A stretch of DNA of 64,000 nucleotides from JBDTSW01 sp963782605 (GCA_963782605.1 CAWAKK010000001.1:62001-126000), one strand, 5' to 3'; positions 14,850-24,171 are shown, counted from the stretch's first letter. Made by a program: numbers and translations. The notes: generated by a model from the letters alone, not told the origin.

Positions 14850-16271
14850 TTACCGGCGCCCTTCGAGCAGCTCCTCCAGCACGTCCAGCAAGAGGTCGAC
14901 GTCGGCCTCCGTCGTCTGCCAGTTGACGATCGCGGGGCGAAAGGCGACGCGCCCGTCGTAGACGGTCGTGCCCGCGAACACGCGGCCGTCCTCGAGCAGG
15001 GCGCTCCCCAGCTCGGTGTTGAGGCGGTTGAGCTGGTCCTCCCCCATTCCCTCCGGTCGCGCGCGGAAGCAGACGATGTTGAGCTGTACGTCCGCGAGGC
15101 GCTCGAAGTTCGCGGAGGCGTCGACGCGCTCGCCGAGGTGGCGAGCGAGGCGCAGGTGTCGCTCCACCATCGCGCGGTGTCCCTCGCGCCCGTACGCTCG
15201 GAGCGTCGCCCAAACCGCGAGTCCTCGGGCCCGGCGAGAGTTCTCTGGCGTGAGGAATCCCCGGTTCGGACGAGGATCGTCTGCGGTAGGCAGATATGGG
15301 GCGCCGATGTTGAACGCGCCCGCCAGAAGCTTCGGGTCGCGGACGAAGGCAAAGCCACAGTCGTAGGGAACGTTCAACCACTTGTGCGCGTCAGCCGCGA
15401 TCGAGTCCGCGTGCTCGACGCCGTCGGTGAGATGCCGGCTCTCCGGGGCGATGCGCGCGAAGAGCCCGAACGCGCCATCGACGTGAAGCCAGGCCTCATG
15501 CGCGGCAGCGAGCTCGGCCATCTCGGCGATCGGGTCGAACAGGCCCGCATTGACCTCACCGGCGTTGGCGATCACGATCGCCCCGTCGGAGGCGGAGTCC
15601 AACTCGCGCGCGAGCGCGTCGAGATCGAGGCTGCCGATGGAGTCGCTCGCGAGCCTTCGAACCTGCCCGCGCCCGATCCCGAGCATGCCCAGCGCCTGCA
15701 CAGCACTCGGATGGACGATCCCGCTCGTGAGCACGGCCGGCGCGGGCACCGTCGACATCCCGGTCTCATCGACGTCCACGCCGTGCCGCTCGCCATGGCG
15801 CCGCCTGGCCGCCGCGAGCCCGACGAAGTTCGCCATCGTCGCTCCGGTGACGAGGACGCCGGTCATCTCCTCGGGAAGCTCGAACAGCTCCCGGAGCCAC
15901 GTAGTCGAGACCACTTCCAGATGCGTGGCGAGCGGCGAAGCGGCCCATGCGAAGCCGGACTGGTCATAGGCTGAGGTGAGCCAGTCGGCCGCGAGCGCCG
16001 CGGGGGTACTCCCGCCGGTGACGAAGTGAAAGAAATGCGGGCCGCCGGAACGCGTGGCGCTCTCTGAGCCGTGCTGCGCCAGCTCGGAGATCGCGGCGAG
16101 CGCGCCATCACCTCGCTCCGGCAACGGACCGTGCCAGCCCGAGAGCGCATCCGCAGCCCCGTGCCGCAGGACGGGATCGTCTGGAAGCGTCTCGACATAG
16201 GAGATCGCCTCGCGCGCGGCGAGATCGAGAGCTTCCGCCAGCTCAGCTCGGAGCTCGAACGGATCCGTCAT
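14850..16271 (-). CDS. PLP-dependent group II amino-acid decarboxylase family protein
   Basis: A 473-residue fold-type I PLP enzyme. Landmarks are PHFFHFVTGGSTPAALAADW, VTGATMANFVGLAAARR, the cofactor-stacking region HPSAVQALGMLG, the aspartate strand WLHVDGAFG, and DAHKWLNVPYDCG with the Schiff-base lysine near residue 297. The group includes aromatic-amino-acid, glutamate, cysteine-sulfinate and diaminobutyrate decarboxylases. The sequence alone does not fix the substrate. The ATG at 16271 lies 17 bases after the end of the upstream unknown gene. Next to a TauE exporter, a sulfur amino-acid substrate is conceivable but unproven. Confidence 0.85.
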   Translation of the reverse strand: MTDPFELRAELAEALDLAAREAISYVETLPDDPVLRHGAADALSGWHGPLPERGDGALAAISELAQHGSESATRSGGPHFFHFVTGGSTPAALAADWLTSAYDQSGFAWAASPLATHLEVVSTTWLRELFELPEEMTGVLVTGATMANFVGLAAARRRHGERHGVDVDETGMSTVPAPAVLTSGIVHPSAVQALGMLGIGRGQVRRLASDSIGSLDLDALARELDSASDGAIVIANAGEVNAGLFDPIAEMAELAAAHEAWLHVDGAFGLFARIAPESRHLTDGVEHADSIAADAHKWLNVPYDCGFAFVRDPKLLAGAFNIGAPYLPTADDPRPNRGFLTPENSRRARGLAVWATLRAYGREGHRAMVERHLRLARHLGERVDASANFERLADVQLNIVCFRARPEGMGEDQLNRLNTELGSALLEDGRVFAGTTVYDGRVAFRPAIVNWQTTEADVDLLLDVLEELLEGRR

Positions 16272-16287
16272 CAGCGGACGGGTCCCG

Positions 16288-16731
16288 CTACGAAGCGCCC
16301 ACCGCTTCGCGGATCTCGGCGATTGCGGCCCGCTCGGCATCGCTGACGGCATCAGCGTCGCCCTCGGCCTTGGCCTCACCGACGTGCTCGGCGACAGTCA
16401 CTACAAACCCGCGGTAATCGTCGACCTCATCGCTGGCGGCTCGCTCCTCGAGCAGCGAGATCGCCTCGCGGAGCTTCCCGAGGGCGTGCGCCTTCTGCTC
16501 CTCGGCAGAACCGTGGCGGCTGCGATCGACCTCCGGCTTGGCCGCGACGATCTCGTCGAGCAGCTCGCTGTCGCCATGCTGCTTGCGCGCTTCGGTGTAG
16601 GTCTTCGCGATCGAGAACGCCTCCCGGAACGTCCCTCCGCGCTGCGCCGTCGATACCACGAGCCCGGCGCCCGGGGGGCCCTCCAGGATCAGGTCCCACT
16701 CCTCTTCCGTGAAGTCCGCCTTGCCCGTCAT
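16288..16731 (-). CDS. Conserved hypothetical protein, 147 aa
   Basis: A soluble, acidic, mostly helical protein beginning MTGKADFTEEEWDLILEGPP. It contains TAQRGGTFREAFSIAKTY, GDSELLDEIVAAKPEVD, ALGKLREAISLLEERA and VDDYRGFVVTVAEHVGEAKAE. The order of blocks matches an uncharacterised actinobacterial family I have seen before, for which I know no function. GGAGAGCAGG precedes the ATG at 16731; the ATG at 16746 lacks such a site. It is the first gene of the decarboxylase-TauE run and divergent from the ABC exporter. Confidence 0.65.
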   Translation of the reverse strand: MTGKADFTEEEWDLILEGPPGAGLVVSTAQRGGTFREAFSIAKTYTEARKQHGDSELLDEIVAAKPEVDRSRHGSAEEQKAHALGKLREAISLLEERAASDEVDDYRGFVVTVAEHVGEAKAEGDADAVSDAERAAIAEIREAVGAS

Positions 16732-16749
16732 CCTGCTCTCCTTCATCTA

Positions 16750-16761
16750 GGGGACATCCCC
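16750..16761. promoter_or_regulatory. Palindrome GGGGA-CA-TCCCC in a divergent promoter region
   Basis: A perfect 5-bp inverted repeat sits in the 90-base region between the unknown gene at 16731 (minus) and the ABC exporter at 16822 (plus). It is a possible operator for either direction. No regulator gene lies adjacent. Confidence 0.25.
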
Positions 16762-16821
16762 AATTGCATCGCAGCTCGGGGACCGGCACGATGGCAGACC
16801 ATGAGCACGAAGGAGAACCAG

Positions 16822-17562
16822 GTGAGCGTTTCAACCCCGATCGTCGCAGCGACCGACATCACCCGTGTCTTCGGCGAGGGTGACGCCGAGGTCCACGCCC
16901 TAGACGGCATTTCGGTGGAGTTCCCGCAGGGTCGCTTCACGGCGATCATGGGCCCCTCGGGCTCGGGGAAGTCAACCCTGATGCACGTCCTCGCCGGACT
17001 CGACCGACCCACGTCAGGAACGGTGACCGTGGACGGCATCGAGCTGGGCGACCTCGACGATGCGAAGCTCACCGAGCTCCGCCGCGACAAGCTTGGCTTC
17101 GTCTTTCAGTTCTACAACCTGCTGCCCGTACTCACCGCCGAGGAAAACATCCTCCTGCCGCTGAAGCTGGCCGGCCGCAGCGCGGACCCAGAGCGCGAGC
17201 GGGTCCTGGTTGATGCCGTTGGCCTTGGCGATCGGCTTTCCCATCGGCCCTCGGAGCTCTCGGGGGGCCAGCAGCAGCGCGTGGCGATCGCGCGGGCGCT
17301 GATGTCGAAGCCCGCGATCGTGTTTGCCGACGAGCCCACCGGCAACCTTGACTCGAAGTCGAGTGAGGAGGTGCTGGCCCTCCTGCGCCGCGCGGTGGAC
17401 GAGTTCGGGCAGACGGTCGCGATGGTGACTCACGACGCGCAAGCGGCTGCCACCGCCGACCGGGTGCTGGTGCTGGTGGACGGCAAGATCGTCCGCGACG
17501 AGGCCGCGGTCAGCCCCGAGCAGGTCCACGACCTGATGCGGCAGCCGGCCGAACTCGCCTGA
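16822..17562 (+). CDS. ABC transporter ATP-binding protein (MacB/LolD type)
   Basis: A 246-residue ATPase with Walker A GPSGSGKST, Q-loop FVFQFYNLLP, signature LSGGQQQRVAIARAL, Walker B IVFADEPTGNLDS and H-loop MVTHD. FQFYNLLP and TGNLDS are typical of ATPases paired with FtsX-like permeases. The GTG at 16822 follows AAGGAG by 6 bases and is preferred; an ATG at 16801 in the same frame lacks a ribosome site. The stop overlaps the permease start by one base, so the two form one transporter. Confidence 0.92.
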   Translation: MSVSTPIVAATDITRVFGEGDAEVHALDGISVEFPQGRFTAIMGPSGSGKSTLMHVLAGLDRPTSGTVTVDGIELGDLDDAKLTELRRDKLGFVFQFYNLLPVLTAEENILLPLKLAGRSADPERERVLVDAVGLGDRLSHRPSELSGGQQQRVAIARALMSKPAIVFADEPTGNLDSKSSEEVLALLRRAVDEFGQTVAMVTHDAQAAATADRVLVLVDGKIVRDEAAVSPEQVHDLMRQPAELA

Positions 17563-20114
17563 TGGGCGCGGTCGCGCTGCGAAACCTGGGCGCGCGCAAG
17601 CTGCGCACCTTCTTCACGTCGCTGGCGATCGTGCTCGGCGTGATGATGGTCGCGGGGACCTACATCCTCACCGACACGATCGATCGGTCCTTCGAGCAGA
17701 TCTTCACCGAGTCGACCGTTGGCGTCGACGCGGTGATCACAACGCGTGAGATCGTCGAGACCGACGACGGCACGCTTCCGCCCTTCGACGCGGCGATCCT
17801 GAAGGACGTCCGCGCTACCGACGGGGTCGAGGCGGCCGAGGGCGGGATCGCCGATCCTCAGGTGTCGATAGTCGGATCCGACGGCAAACCCCGCGGGGGT
17901 GGCGGAGCGCCGTCCTTTGGTTTCTCCACGACAGAAGACGAGCGCTTTGACCCGCTCGAGTACGTGGACGGCGGCCCCCCACAGGCCGACGACGAGCTCG
18001 TCATCGACAAGGCGTCGGCCGACGATGAGGGGTTCGCGGTGGGCGACCAGGTCGAGATCGCCGGCAAGGAGGAGGCGAGCTCCTACGAGCTGGTCGGCGT
18101 CGCCACGCTCGGTGAGGTCGATTCGTTCGGCGGGGCAACCCTGGCACTGCTCACCCTTCCAGAGGCCCAGCGGATCACAGGCAAGCAGGGTCAGTTCGAT
18201 GCGATCAATGTCGCCGCCGGCCCGGGCACGACGTCGGAGGTCCTCGCTCGCAACCTCGAAGCATCGCTGCCCGGCTCGGTTCAGGTCGAGACCGGGGCCG
18301 AAAACGTCGAGTCTCAGCAGCAGGATGTCGGTGAGTTCATCGGCTTCCTCAACACTGCCCTTCTCATCTTCGCCGGGGTGGCGCTCTTCGTCGCCGCCTT
18401 CCTCATCTTCAACACGTTCTCGATCACGGTCGCCCAGCGCACGCGCGAGTTCGCGATGCTTCGGACGCTCGGCGCGAACCGACGTCAGATCATCGGCTCC
18501 GTCGTCGCCGAGGCCGTCGTGATCGGATTGCTGGCATCGGGGCTTGGACTGCTGGCCGGGATCGGTTTCGCGCCGGCGATCCGGGCGCTCTTCGATGCGC
18601 TCGGGATCGATCTCCCGTCCACCGGGACCGTGGTCGAGGCGCGCACCGTGATCGTCTCGTTCGTGATCGGTACCGGGATCGCGGTGCTCGCGTCGCTGCT
18701 TCCCGCTCTGCGCGCAACACGGGTCCCGCCCGTGCAGGGACTCCGTGAAGGGGCCGTCCTGGAAACCCCAACCGAGCGCACTCGCAAGCAGGTGGCGGGC
18801 GTGGTGCTCGCGGTGATCGGGCTGGCCGCCATGCTCCTCGGCGTCTTCGAGGTCCTCACGCCGGCCGGCGCCTGGCTTGGCGTCGGCACCGCCGGGGTCT
18901 TCATCGGAGTGGCCCTCCTCAGCCCACGGCTGGTCGCGCCGATGGCCTCGGTGGTCGGGAGGCCGCTCGAGCGGGTTCGAGGAATCCCCGGGCGCATCGC
19001 CCGCGAGAACACGGTGCGCAACCCGGGCCGGACTGCCGTCACCGCGGCGGCGCTCATGATCGGCGTCGCCCTTGTCTCCTTCGTAACCGTCTTTGCGGCT
19101 GGCTTGCGCGGGTCGATCAACGACGCGATCGATCAGATCATCCGCGGCGACCTCATCGTCGCCCACAGCGACGGCTTCACCGATGTCCCCGTGCGAATCG
19201 CCGACGACCTCGCGCAGATCGAGGGAGTCGAGGATGCCTCGGCCCTGCGCTACACGCAGAGCGAGGTCGAGGGTGCCGGTGGCGACTACGTGACCTTGGT
19301 TGACCCCGACTCGGCCGCGAACGTCCTCGAACTCGATTGGGAGGACGGCTCGCAGGAGACGCTATCCGGGTTGGGGCCCACCGACGCCGTGATCGACGAC
19401 AAGTGGGGGGCGGATAACGGGATCGCGGTCGGCGACGAGTTCAAGGCGAGGACGGCATCGGGCGAGGAGATCGAGTACACCGCGATCGGGTCCATCAACG
19501 ACCAGACCGACTTCATCGGCGCCTACGCCGCATCGGATGCGAACGCGGACGCCTACGGAGAGGGTCGCAACGCGACCAACATCCTCGTCAACTTCACCGA
19601 TGACGCCGACACCGACGCGGTGCGCGACGAGATCGACGAACTGATCGCAGCGCGCTATCCAACGGCGGAATCGCAGAACCAGGAGGAGCTCAAGGACGCG
19701 ATCGCCGCCGATCTGAACGTCCTCCTCGGGGTTGTCTACGCCCTTCTCCTCCTGGCTGTGATCGTCTCGCTGTTCGGGATCGTCAACACGCTCGCGCTCT
19801 CGATTCACGAGCGCACCCGCGAGCTGGGCCTGTTGCGAGCGGTCGGCACGTCACGACGTCAGGTCCGCAGGATCGTCCGCTACGAGGCCGTCATCACGGC
19901 GTTGATCGGGGCGGTCCTGGGGATTGTGCTCGGGGTGTTATTCGCGGTGGTCGTCAGCCGTCCCCTCGCCGACGAAGGGTTCACGCTCTCGATCCCGGTG
20001 GGCGCCCTGCTCGCGATGCTGGTGCTGGCGCTGATCGCAGGCATCGTCGCGGCGATCGGCCCCGCGCGGCGTGCATCCCGCCTCGACGTTCTCGAGGCAC
20101 TGGCCTACGAGTAG
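17562..20114 (+). CDS. FtsX-like ABC transporter permease (MacB/LolC-type, fused two-domain)
   Basis: An 850-residue permease made of two half-permeases. Each has an extracytoplasmic domain and an FtsX-type three-helix block, about residues 260-390 (FIGFLNTALLIFAGVALFVA, TREFAMLRTLGANRRQI) and 725-850 (LLGVVYALLLLAVIVSLFG, TRELGLLRAVGTSRRQV). An N-terminal helix anchors the first periplasmic-side domain. Such proteins extract lipids, lipoproteins or antibiotics from the membrane or act in mechanotransmission. The cargo is unknown here. The start ATG overlaps the ATPase stop. The two conserved LR..G..RRQ coupling helices should both contact the ATPase. Confidence 0.92.
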   Translation: MGAVALRNLGARKLRTFFTSLAIVLGVMMVAGTYILTDTIDRSFEQIFTESTVGVDAVITTREIVETDDGTLPPFDAAILKDVRATDGVEAAEGGIADPQVSIVGSDGKPRGGGGAPSFGFSTTEDERFDPLEYVDGGPPQADDELVIDKASADDEGFAVGDQVEIAGKEEASSYELVGVATLGEVDSFGGATLALLTLPEAQRITGKQGQFDAINVAAGPGTTSEVLARNLEASLPGSVQVETGAENVESQQQDVGEFIGFLNTALLIFAGVALFVAAFLIFNTFSITVAQRTREFAMLRTLGANRRQIIGSVVAEAVVIGLLASGLGLLAGIGFAPAIRALFDALGIDLPSTGTVVEARTVIVSFVIGTGIAVLASLLPALRATRVPPVQGLREGAVLETPTERTRKQVAGVVLAVIGLAAMLLGVFEVLTPAGAWLGVGTAGVFIGVALLSPRLVAPMASVVGRPLERVRGIPGRIARENTVRNPGRTAVTAAALMIGVALVSFVTVFAAGLRGSINDAIDQIIRGDLIVAHSDGFTDVPVRIADDLAQIEGVEDASALRYTQSEVEGAGGDYVTLVDPDSAANVLELDWEDGSQETLSGLGPTDAVIDDKWGADNGIAVGDEFKARTASGEEIEYTAIGSINDQTDFIGAYAASDANADAYGEGRNATNILVNFTDDADTDAVRDEIDELIAARYPTAESQNQEELKDAIAADLNVLLGVVYALLLLAVIVSLFGIVNTLALSIHERTRELGLLRAVGTSRRQVRRIVRYEAVITALIGAVLGIVLGVLFAVVVSRPLADEGFTLSIPVGALLAMLVLALIAGIVAAIGPARRASRLDVLEALAYE

Positions 20115-20185
20115 GAGTCCAAGGGCCGCGAATCGGGTAACCGGTCGGTGAGCGATCGCCACCCCGCGGTGGCACGGGAGGAACC

Positions 20186-20404
20186 ATGACCGACCACCAC
20201 GAGTCAGACGAAGAGCAAACGGAGCACCACGGCGAGGACGCCGCCGAGAAGCCCGAGGGCGGCGCCAAGCACGCCGACAACCCAGAGCCCGGTCAGGGAA
20301 CGGGTGAGGGCGAGGGCGGGCTCGGCACGCAGACCGGCGGCGCCGGTGGCGGGCAGCCCGTCGAGCCCGAGGAGACGGAGTCCTCGCGCAACCTCTCGCG
20401 CTAG
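20186..20404 (+). CDS. Small acidic Gly/Glu-rich hypothetical protein, 72 aa
   Basis: The protein opens MTDHHESDEEQTEHHGEDAA and is almost entirely Glu, Gly, Asp and His, with no hydrophobic core. It looks disordered. A strong GGGAGGAACC ribosome site 3 bases before the ATG argues that it is expressed. It sits 71 bases after the ABC permease in the same direction. The histidine pairs could bind metal, but nothing shows this. Confidence 0.5.
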   Translation: MTDHHESDEEQTEHHGEDAAEKPEGGAKHADNPEPGQGTGEGEGGLGTQTGGAGGGQPVEPEETESSRNLSR

Positions 20405-20470
20405 TCACCAGTCCATAAGCCGGAGCGGTCGCCCAGGCGGGCGGACCGATCCGGTTGCCAGAATCGGGGA

Positions 20471-21661
20471 GTGAGCGCCGCCGCCACATCGCGCGCCCCA
20501 CGCCTCAGCGCGGTCATGCGCGAGGAGGAGCGGGTGACGCCACTGGAGCTCTTCTTCGACCTCGTCTTCGTTCTCGCGATCACGCAATGCACGGCGCTCA
20601 TGGCCGACGAGCCGACCTGGGAGGGGCTCGCCAAGGGGCTTTTGGTGCTGGGGGTCCTGTGGTGGTCGTGGGTTGGCTGGGCATGGCTCACGAGCGTGGT
20701 CGAGCCGGAAGAGGGCTCGGTGCGCATAGTCATCTTCGCCGCGATGGCGGGGCTCCTCGTGGTCTCGCTCTGCGTGCCCGAGGCCTTCGACGACACCGCG
20801 CTGTTGTTCGCGTGTGCGTACGGGTTCGTTCGCGCCGCGCATATCGCGCTCTTCATGATCGCGAGCCGCGACGAACCGGAGCTGCGGCGCTCGACCGTCG
20901 GCTTGGCGATTGGGACGGCGGTGGGCGTGGGCATTCTGATCGCCGCATCCTTCACCGACGGCGCCTTGCAGGGCGGCCTCTGGCTACTGGCGCTGGTTCT
21001 CGATATGGCCGAGCCGGCTTTCTTCGGATCCGAGGGCTGGAAGCTCATGCCCAGCCACTTCGCCGAGCGCCACGGCCTCATCGTGATCATCGCGCTGGGC
21101 GAGTCGATCGTCGCGATCGGCGCCGGCGCGAGCACGACGGTCGACGCCGGGGTGGTGATCGCGGCGGTGGTCGGAATCGGGATCGCCGCCGCGCAGTGGT
21201 GGCTTTACTTCGACGTCGTCGCCCTGGTGGCCGAGCGCCGGCTCTCCGCAGCGCCGGTGGGGAAGATCCAAAACGAGATGGCGCGCGACTCCTACTCGTT
21301 CCTGCACTTCCCGATGGTGGCCGGCATCGTCCTGGTCGCGCTCGGCATGAAGAAGACGATCGGTGAGGTCGACGAGCCACTGAAGCTCGTGCCCGCCGCC
21401 GCGCTCATGGGCGGCAGCGCGCTCTATCTGCTTGCCCACGTCGCCTTCCGCTGGCGCAACGTCCACACGCTCAACATCCAGCGGCTGCTCTGCGCCGGGC
21501 TGTGCCTCGCCCTGATCCCACTCGTCGTCGAGATCCCCGCGCTCGCCGCCGCGGCGCTCCTACTCGCGATCCTGGTGAGCCTCCTCGCGTACGAGGTCAT
21601 CCGCTTCTCGGGCGCACGCGACCGCATTCGTCACGAGCTCGCCGAAGCTCCAGCCGGCTAG
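20471..21661 (+). CDS. ltrA: Low temperature requirement protein A (LtrA) family
   Basis: A 396-residue polytopic membrane protein. The family's N-terminal signature, EEERVTPLELFFDLVFVLAI, is intact, followed by about ten helices, the central HGLIVIIALGESIVAIGAG and the late MARDSYSFLHFPMVAGIVLVA. LtrA was named for cold growth in Listeria and its biochemical function is unknown. The GTG at 20471 is the first start in frame. No operon partner is evident. It converges with the exonuclease gene, with a terminator-like hairpin between them. Confidence 0.9.
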   Translation: MSAAATSRAPRLSAVMREEERVTPLELFFDLVFVLAITQCTALMADEPTWEGLAKGLLVLGVLWWSWVGWAWLTSVVEPEEGSVRIVIFAAMAGLLVVSLCVPEAFDDTALLFACAYGFVRAAHIALFMIASRDEPELRRSTVGLAIGTAVGVGILIAASFTDGALQGGLWLLALVLDMAEPAFFGSEGWKLMPSHFAERHGLIVIIALGESIVAIGAGASTTVDAGVVIAAVVGIGIAAAQWWLYFDVVALVAERRLSAAPVGKIQNEMARDSYSFLHFPMVAGIVLVALGMKKTIGEVDEPLKLVPAAALMGGSALYLLAHVAFRWRNVHTLNIQRLLCAGLCLALIPLVVEIPALAAAALLLAILVSLLAYEVIRFSGARDRIRHELAEAPAG

Positions 21662-21672
21662 ACAAAGCCGGC
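21653..21672. terminator. Convergent hairpin spanning the ltrA stop
   Basis: GCCGGCT at 21653-21659 pairs with AGCCGGC at 21666-21672 around a 6-base loop. The ltrA TAG lies at the stem-loop junction. It sits between convergent genes only 18 bases apart, so it may stop both transcripts. GGCTTTCC follows, without a clean T-tract. Confidence 0.5.
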
Positions 21673-21679
21673 GGCTTTC

Positions 21680-22342
21680 CTATCCGCTTGAGAGCTTCGC
21701 CAGGCTTCCCACCGTTTGCGGGCTTCGGCGGTCGAGCCTGGCCGCGAGCACCAGGAAAAGCTGGGCCGTGGTGAGAGCGTCGCCGGCCGCCTCGTGTGGC
21801 CGATGGACGGGCAGCCCCAACTCGCGCGCGGCTTCGGCGAGGGGCATGTCGCGCCCGGGTGAGCGCTCCCGCGTATCGAGGACATGGGCGGCCAGCGTCG
21901 CGGTGCAGAGGATCGGCTCCTTGAGCTTCACACCCACCCGGCGCAGAGCTGGGACCAAGAACGCGCGCTCGACCCAGGCTGGGTGCGCGACCAGGATCCG
22001 CCCGGTGAGAGCGTCCAGGATCTCGTCCAGCGCCCGTTCGAGGGGCGGCGCGGAAGCGAGATCGGCGGGCCGGAGGCCGTGGATTCGGATCGTGGTGGCG
22101 GTGGGCATGCGCTCCGGCTTCACGGTCGCGGTCCGCGTCTCGCCGACGGCGATCCGGCCGTCGTCGACCGGCACGGAGGCGAACGAGATGATCTCGTCGC
22201 TGTCGGGATCGAGCCCCGTCATCTCCAGATCAACGACCGCGTAGCTGGCCTCACGCCACGGCGTGTTGGATCCGGGCCGATCGCCTCGGGCATAGGCCTC
22301 TGCCGCCCGCGTCTGAGCTCGGCGAACGCGCAGCCAGCTCAT
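21680..22342 (-). CDS. DnaQ-like DEDDh 3'-5' exonuclease
   Basis: A 220-residue protein with all DEDDh exonuclease motifs: Exo I in SYAVVDLEMTGLDPDSD, Exo II near ILVAHPAWVERAF and Exo III in HEAAGDALTTAQLF. It is a single-domain, epsilon/PolC-type exonuclease. The ATG at 22342 overlaps the stop of the cNMP/CBS/DUF294 gene by 4 bases, so the two are co-translated. This pairing of an exonuclease with a DUF294 protein is widespread, but the reason is not established. Confidence 0.88.
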   Translation of the reverse strand: MSWLRVRRAQTRAAEAYARGDRPGSNTPWREASYAVVDLEMTGLDPDSDEIISFASVPVDDGRIAVGETRTATVKPERMPTATTIRIHGLRPADLASAPPLERALDEILDALTGRILVAHPAWVERAFLVPALRRVGVKLKEPILCTATLAAHVLDTRERSPGRDMPLAEAARELGLPVHRPHEAAGDALTTAQLFLVLAARLDRRSPQTVGSLAKLSSG

Positions 22343-24171
22343 TCGAAGCGCAGTTTGTTGGCGAGGTGGCGCTGAACTCCGCTGACCGCGTGGAAGGCGT
22401 CGCGCAGGTAGCTGCGGGTAAGTGCGTTGAGCGACTCGGGGTCCAGGTAATCGTCCGGCCGCTCGCCGCGATGCAGCTGCTCGACCTGATGCTCGAAGCG
22501 CAACCGCCAGAAGAGATCGAGAGCCTCGGAAAGGGTCCGTGCCTCGCCGGTGTTGAGAATGCCGGCGGTGGCGGCGATCCGCAGCCGCTCGTGGGTCGAG
22601 GTTGCTTTCGCTCCAGCGGCCAGGCTCGCGTAGCGCGCGAGATCCACGATGGGCATGAGCCCGCCCCGCTTTAGATCGAGCTCGCCGCGATGCTCGCCGG
22701 AGTGTTCGACGATGAAGCCGCGCAGGAAGCCGGTCGGCGGCTTGCTCGCGAGCGCCAGTCGCAGCATCAGCTTCCGCAGTGCCGGCCGGTGGCGAAGCTG
22801 CCGGAGCTCGTCGAGGACGTCCGGCGTATCGCCGACCCGGTGAACGACGCGCCCGTCGAGGAGGAGCGAGAGCAGGATCAGCGCCTGATGTTGGCCAGGA
22901 TTGTCGATGGCATTGCGAATGCCCTCGCGCCAGCCCTGCACCGTGCGGGCGAACGAGGCGTCTGCGCCGGTGGCTCCGTGAGTGTCGGGCTCGAAGCCAC
23001 ACGACGCGAGGCCGCCGACGACGGTCTCCGCCAAGGCGGACATGTAGGCCTGCCCCTCGTCGTCATCCGGCTCGCCGTCCCAGACCAGGGCCGAGTCGAT
23101 GTCCGACGAGGGCACGAGCTCGCGCCGTCCGAGGCTGCCGAGAGCGATCCAGCGAAACGGCGCCGGAGGCGCGCCGCGGGCCGCGATCTCGAGGTCGATC
23201 ATTCGAGCGGTGAGCGCGTCGGCAACGACCGCGAGGATGGCGCCGACCTGAGCCGGGGGCACACCCGACTCGTGCAGCGCGATTACGGTCGGGCCAACGC
23301 GCGCCGCCACGCCCTTTAGGTCCTCGAGGCCGCTCGCGTCGTCGATCGACCGGCGCAGAGCAAACGGGGTTCCGGCCTCGGCGGTAAGGAGGTCGACGTC
23401 GCGGATTACGCCCAGCGGCTCGCCGAAGGGCGAGACCACGGGCATATGGCGGACCCCCTGCTCGAGCATCTCGAGCATCGCCTCCGCCCCGAGACGGTCG
23501 GGCCCGATCGTGACCGCGGGCGCGCTCATCACCTCGCTCACCGGCGCGTCAGGCGGGAGCCCCGCCGCCACGACGTCGCGCAGATCGTGATCGGTGAGGA
23601 TCCCCAGCTCACCATCGTCGACCAGGCGCACGAGGGCGGAGCTGGTGCTCTCCTCGCCCATGCGCCGGGCGACCTCGCGCACGGATGTCGACGGGTCGCA
23701 CACGACCGGCTTTCCCCGCAGAATGGTGATGACCGGCTGGCGCGCGAGATCGAGGCCGTACGGCAACTCGGCGGGATCGGCCTTCGGTCGCTCGAGCAGG
23801 CTGCGCGCCACGTAGCGCAGGCCCGCCGGGCGAGCGAGATACGTGACCATCACCTCCGCCGGGAGGCGGTAACAGAGCGCGTCCTCGCGAGCCCGCGCCT
23901 CGAGGCCGGTGGGCAGTCCAGAGAGCATCGATGGGTGGCCGAAGAGCTCCCCTTCGCCCAGCAGGTCGAGCGTGTGGCCACGGTCAACGAGCTCGACGGC
24001 GCCGCGACGGACCACCCACACGTGGCGCATCGGCTCCTCGGCCTGCCGGAAGATGACGGTCCCAGCCGTGAAGTACTCGACCTCGACCGTCGAGGCGATC
24101 TGCTCCAGCTCCTCGGGCTGGAGGTCTTGAAAGGGCGGGTGCCGCTGGAGGAACTCCGCGATGTCGTGCAA
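22339..24171 (-). CDS. cNMP-binding, CBS and DUF294 nucleotidyltransferase-like signalling protein
   Basis: Four modules appear in 610 residues. Residues about 5-125 are a cyclic-nucleotide-binding fold (FQDLQPEELEQIASTVEVEY, GEGELFGHPSMLSGL). Residues about 145-275 are two CBS repeats (TSVREVARRMGEESTSSALV, GVRHMPVVSPFGEPLGVIRD). Residues about 300-440 are a GlnD-like nucleotidyltransferase domain (GSLGRRELVPSSDIDSALVW, with the DxD metal site). Residues about 460-605 are the DUF294 C-terminal helical substrate-binding domain. The RTA-type cNMP pocket is degenerate. Related proteins sit beside cation/acetate symporters and are assumed to regulate them. No transporter is adjacent here. It is translationally coupled to the exonuclease. 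Confidence 0.88.
   Translation of the reverse strand: MHDIAEFLQRHPPFQDLQPEELEQIASTVEVEYFTAGTVIFRQAEEPMRHVWVVRRGAVELVDRGHTLDLLGEGELFGHPSMLSGLPTGLEARAREDALCYRLPAEVMVTYLARPAGLRYVARSLLERPKADPAELPYGLDLARQPVITILRGKPVVCDPSTSVREVARRMGEESTSSALVRLVDDGELGILTDHDLRDVVAAGLPPDAPVSEVMSAPAVTIGPDRLGAEAMLEMLEQGVRHMPVVSPFGEPLGVIRDVDLLTAEAGTPFALRRSIDDASGLEDLKGVAARVGPTVIALHESGVPPAQVGAILAVVADALTARMIDLEIAARGAPPAPFRWIALGSLGRRELVPSSDIDSALVWDGEPDDDEGQAYMSALAETVVGGLASCGFEPDTHGATGADASFARTVQGWREGIRNAIDNPGQHQALILLSLLLDGRVVHRVGDTPDVLDELRQLRHRPALRKLMLRLALASKPPTGFLRGFIVEHSGEHRGELDLKRGGLMPIVDLARYASLAAGAKATSTHERLRIAATAGILNTGEARTLSEALDLFWRLRFEHQVEQLHRGERPDDYLDPESLNALTRSYLRDAFHAVSGVQRHLANKLRFE

Noticed and set aside
17430..19166. 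A 578-codon minus-strand frame opposite the ABC exporter
   Set aside because: It overlaps two well-supported genes completely and has an implausible composition.
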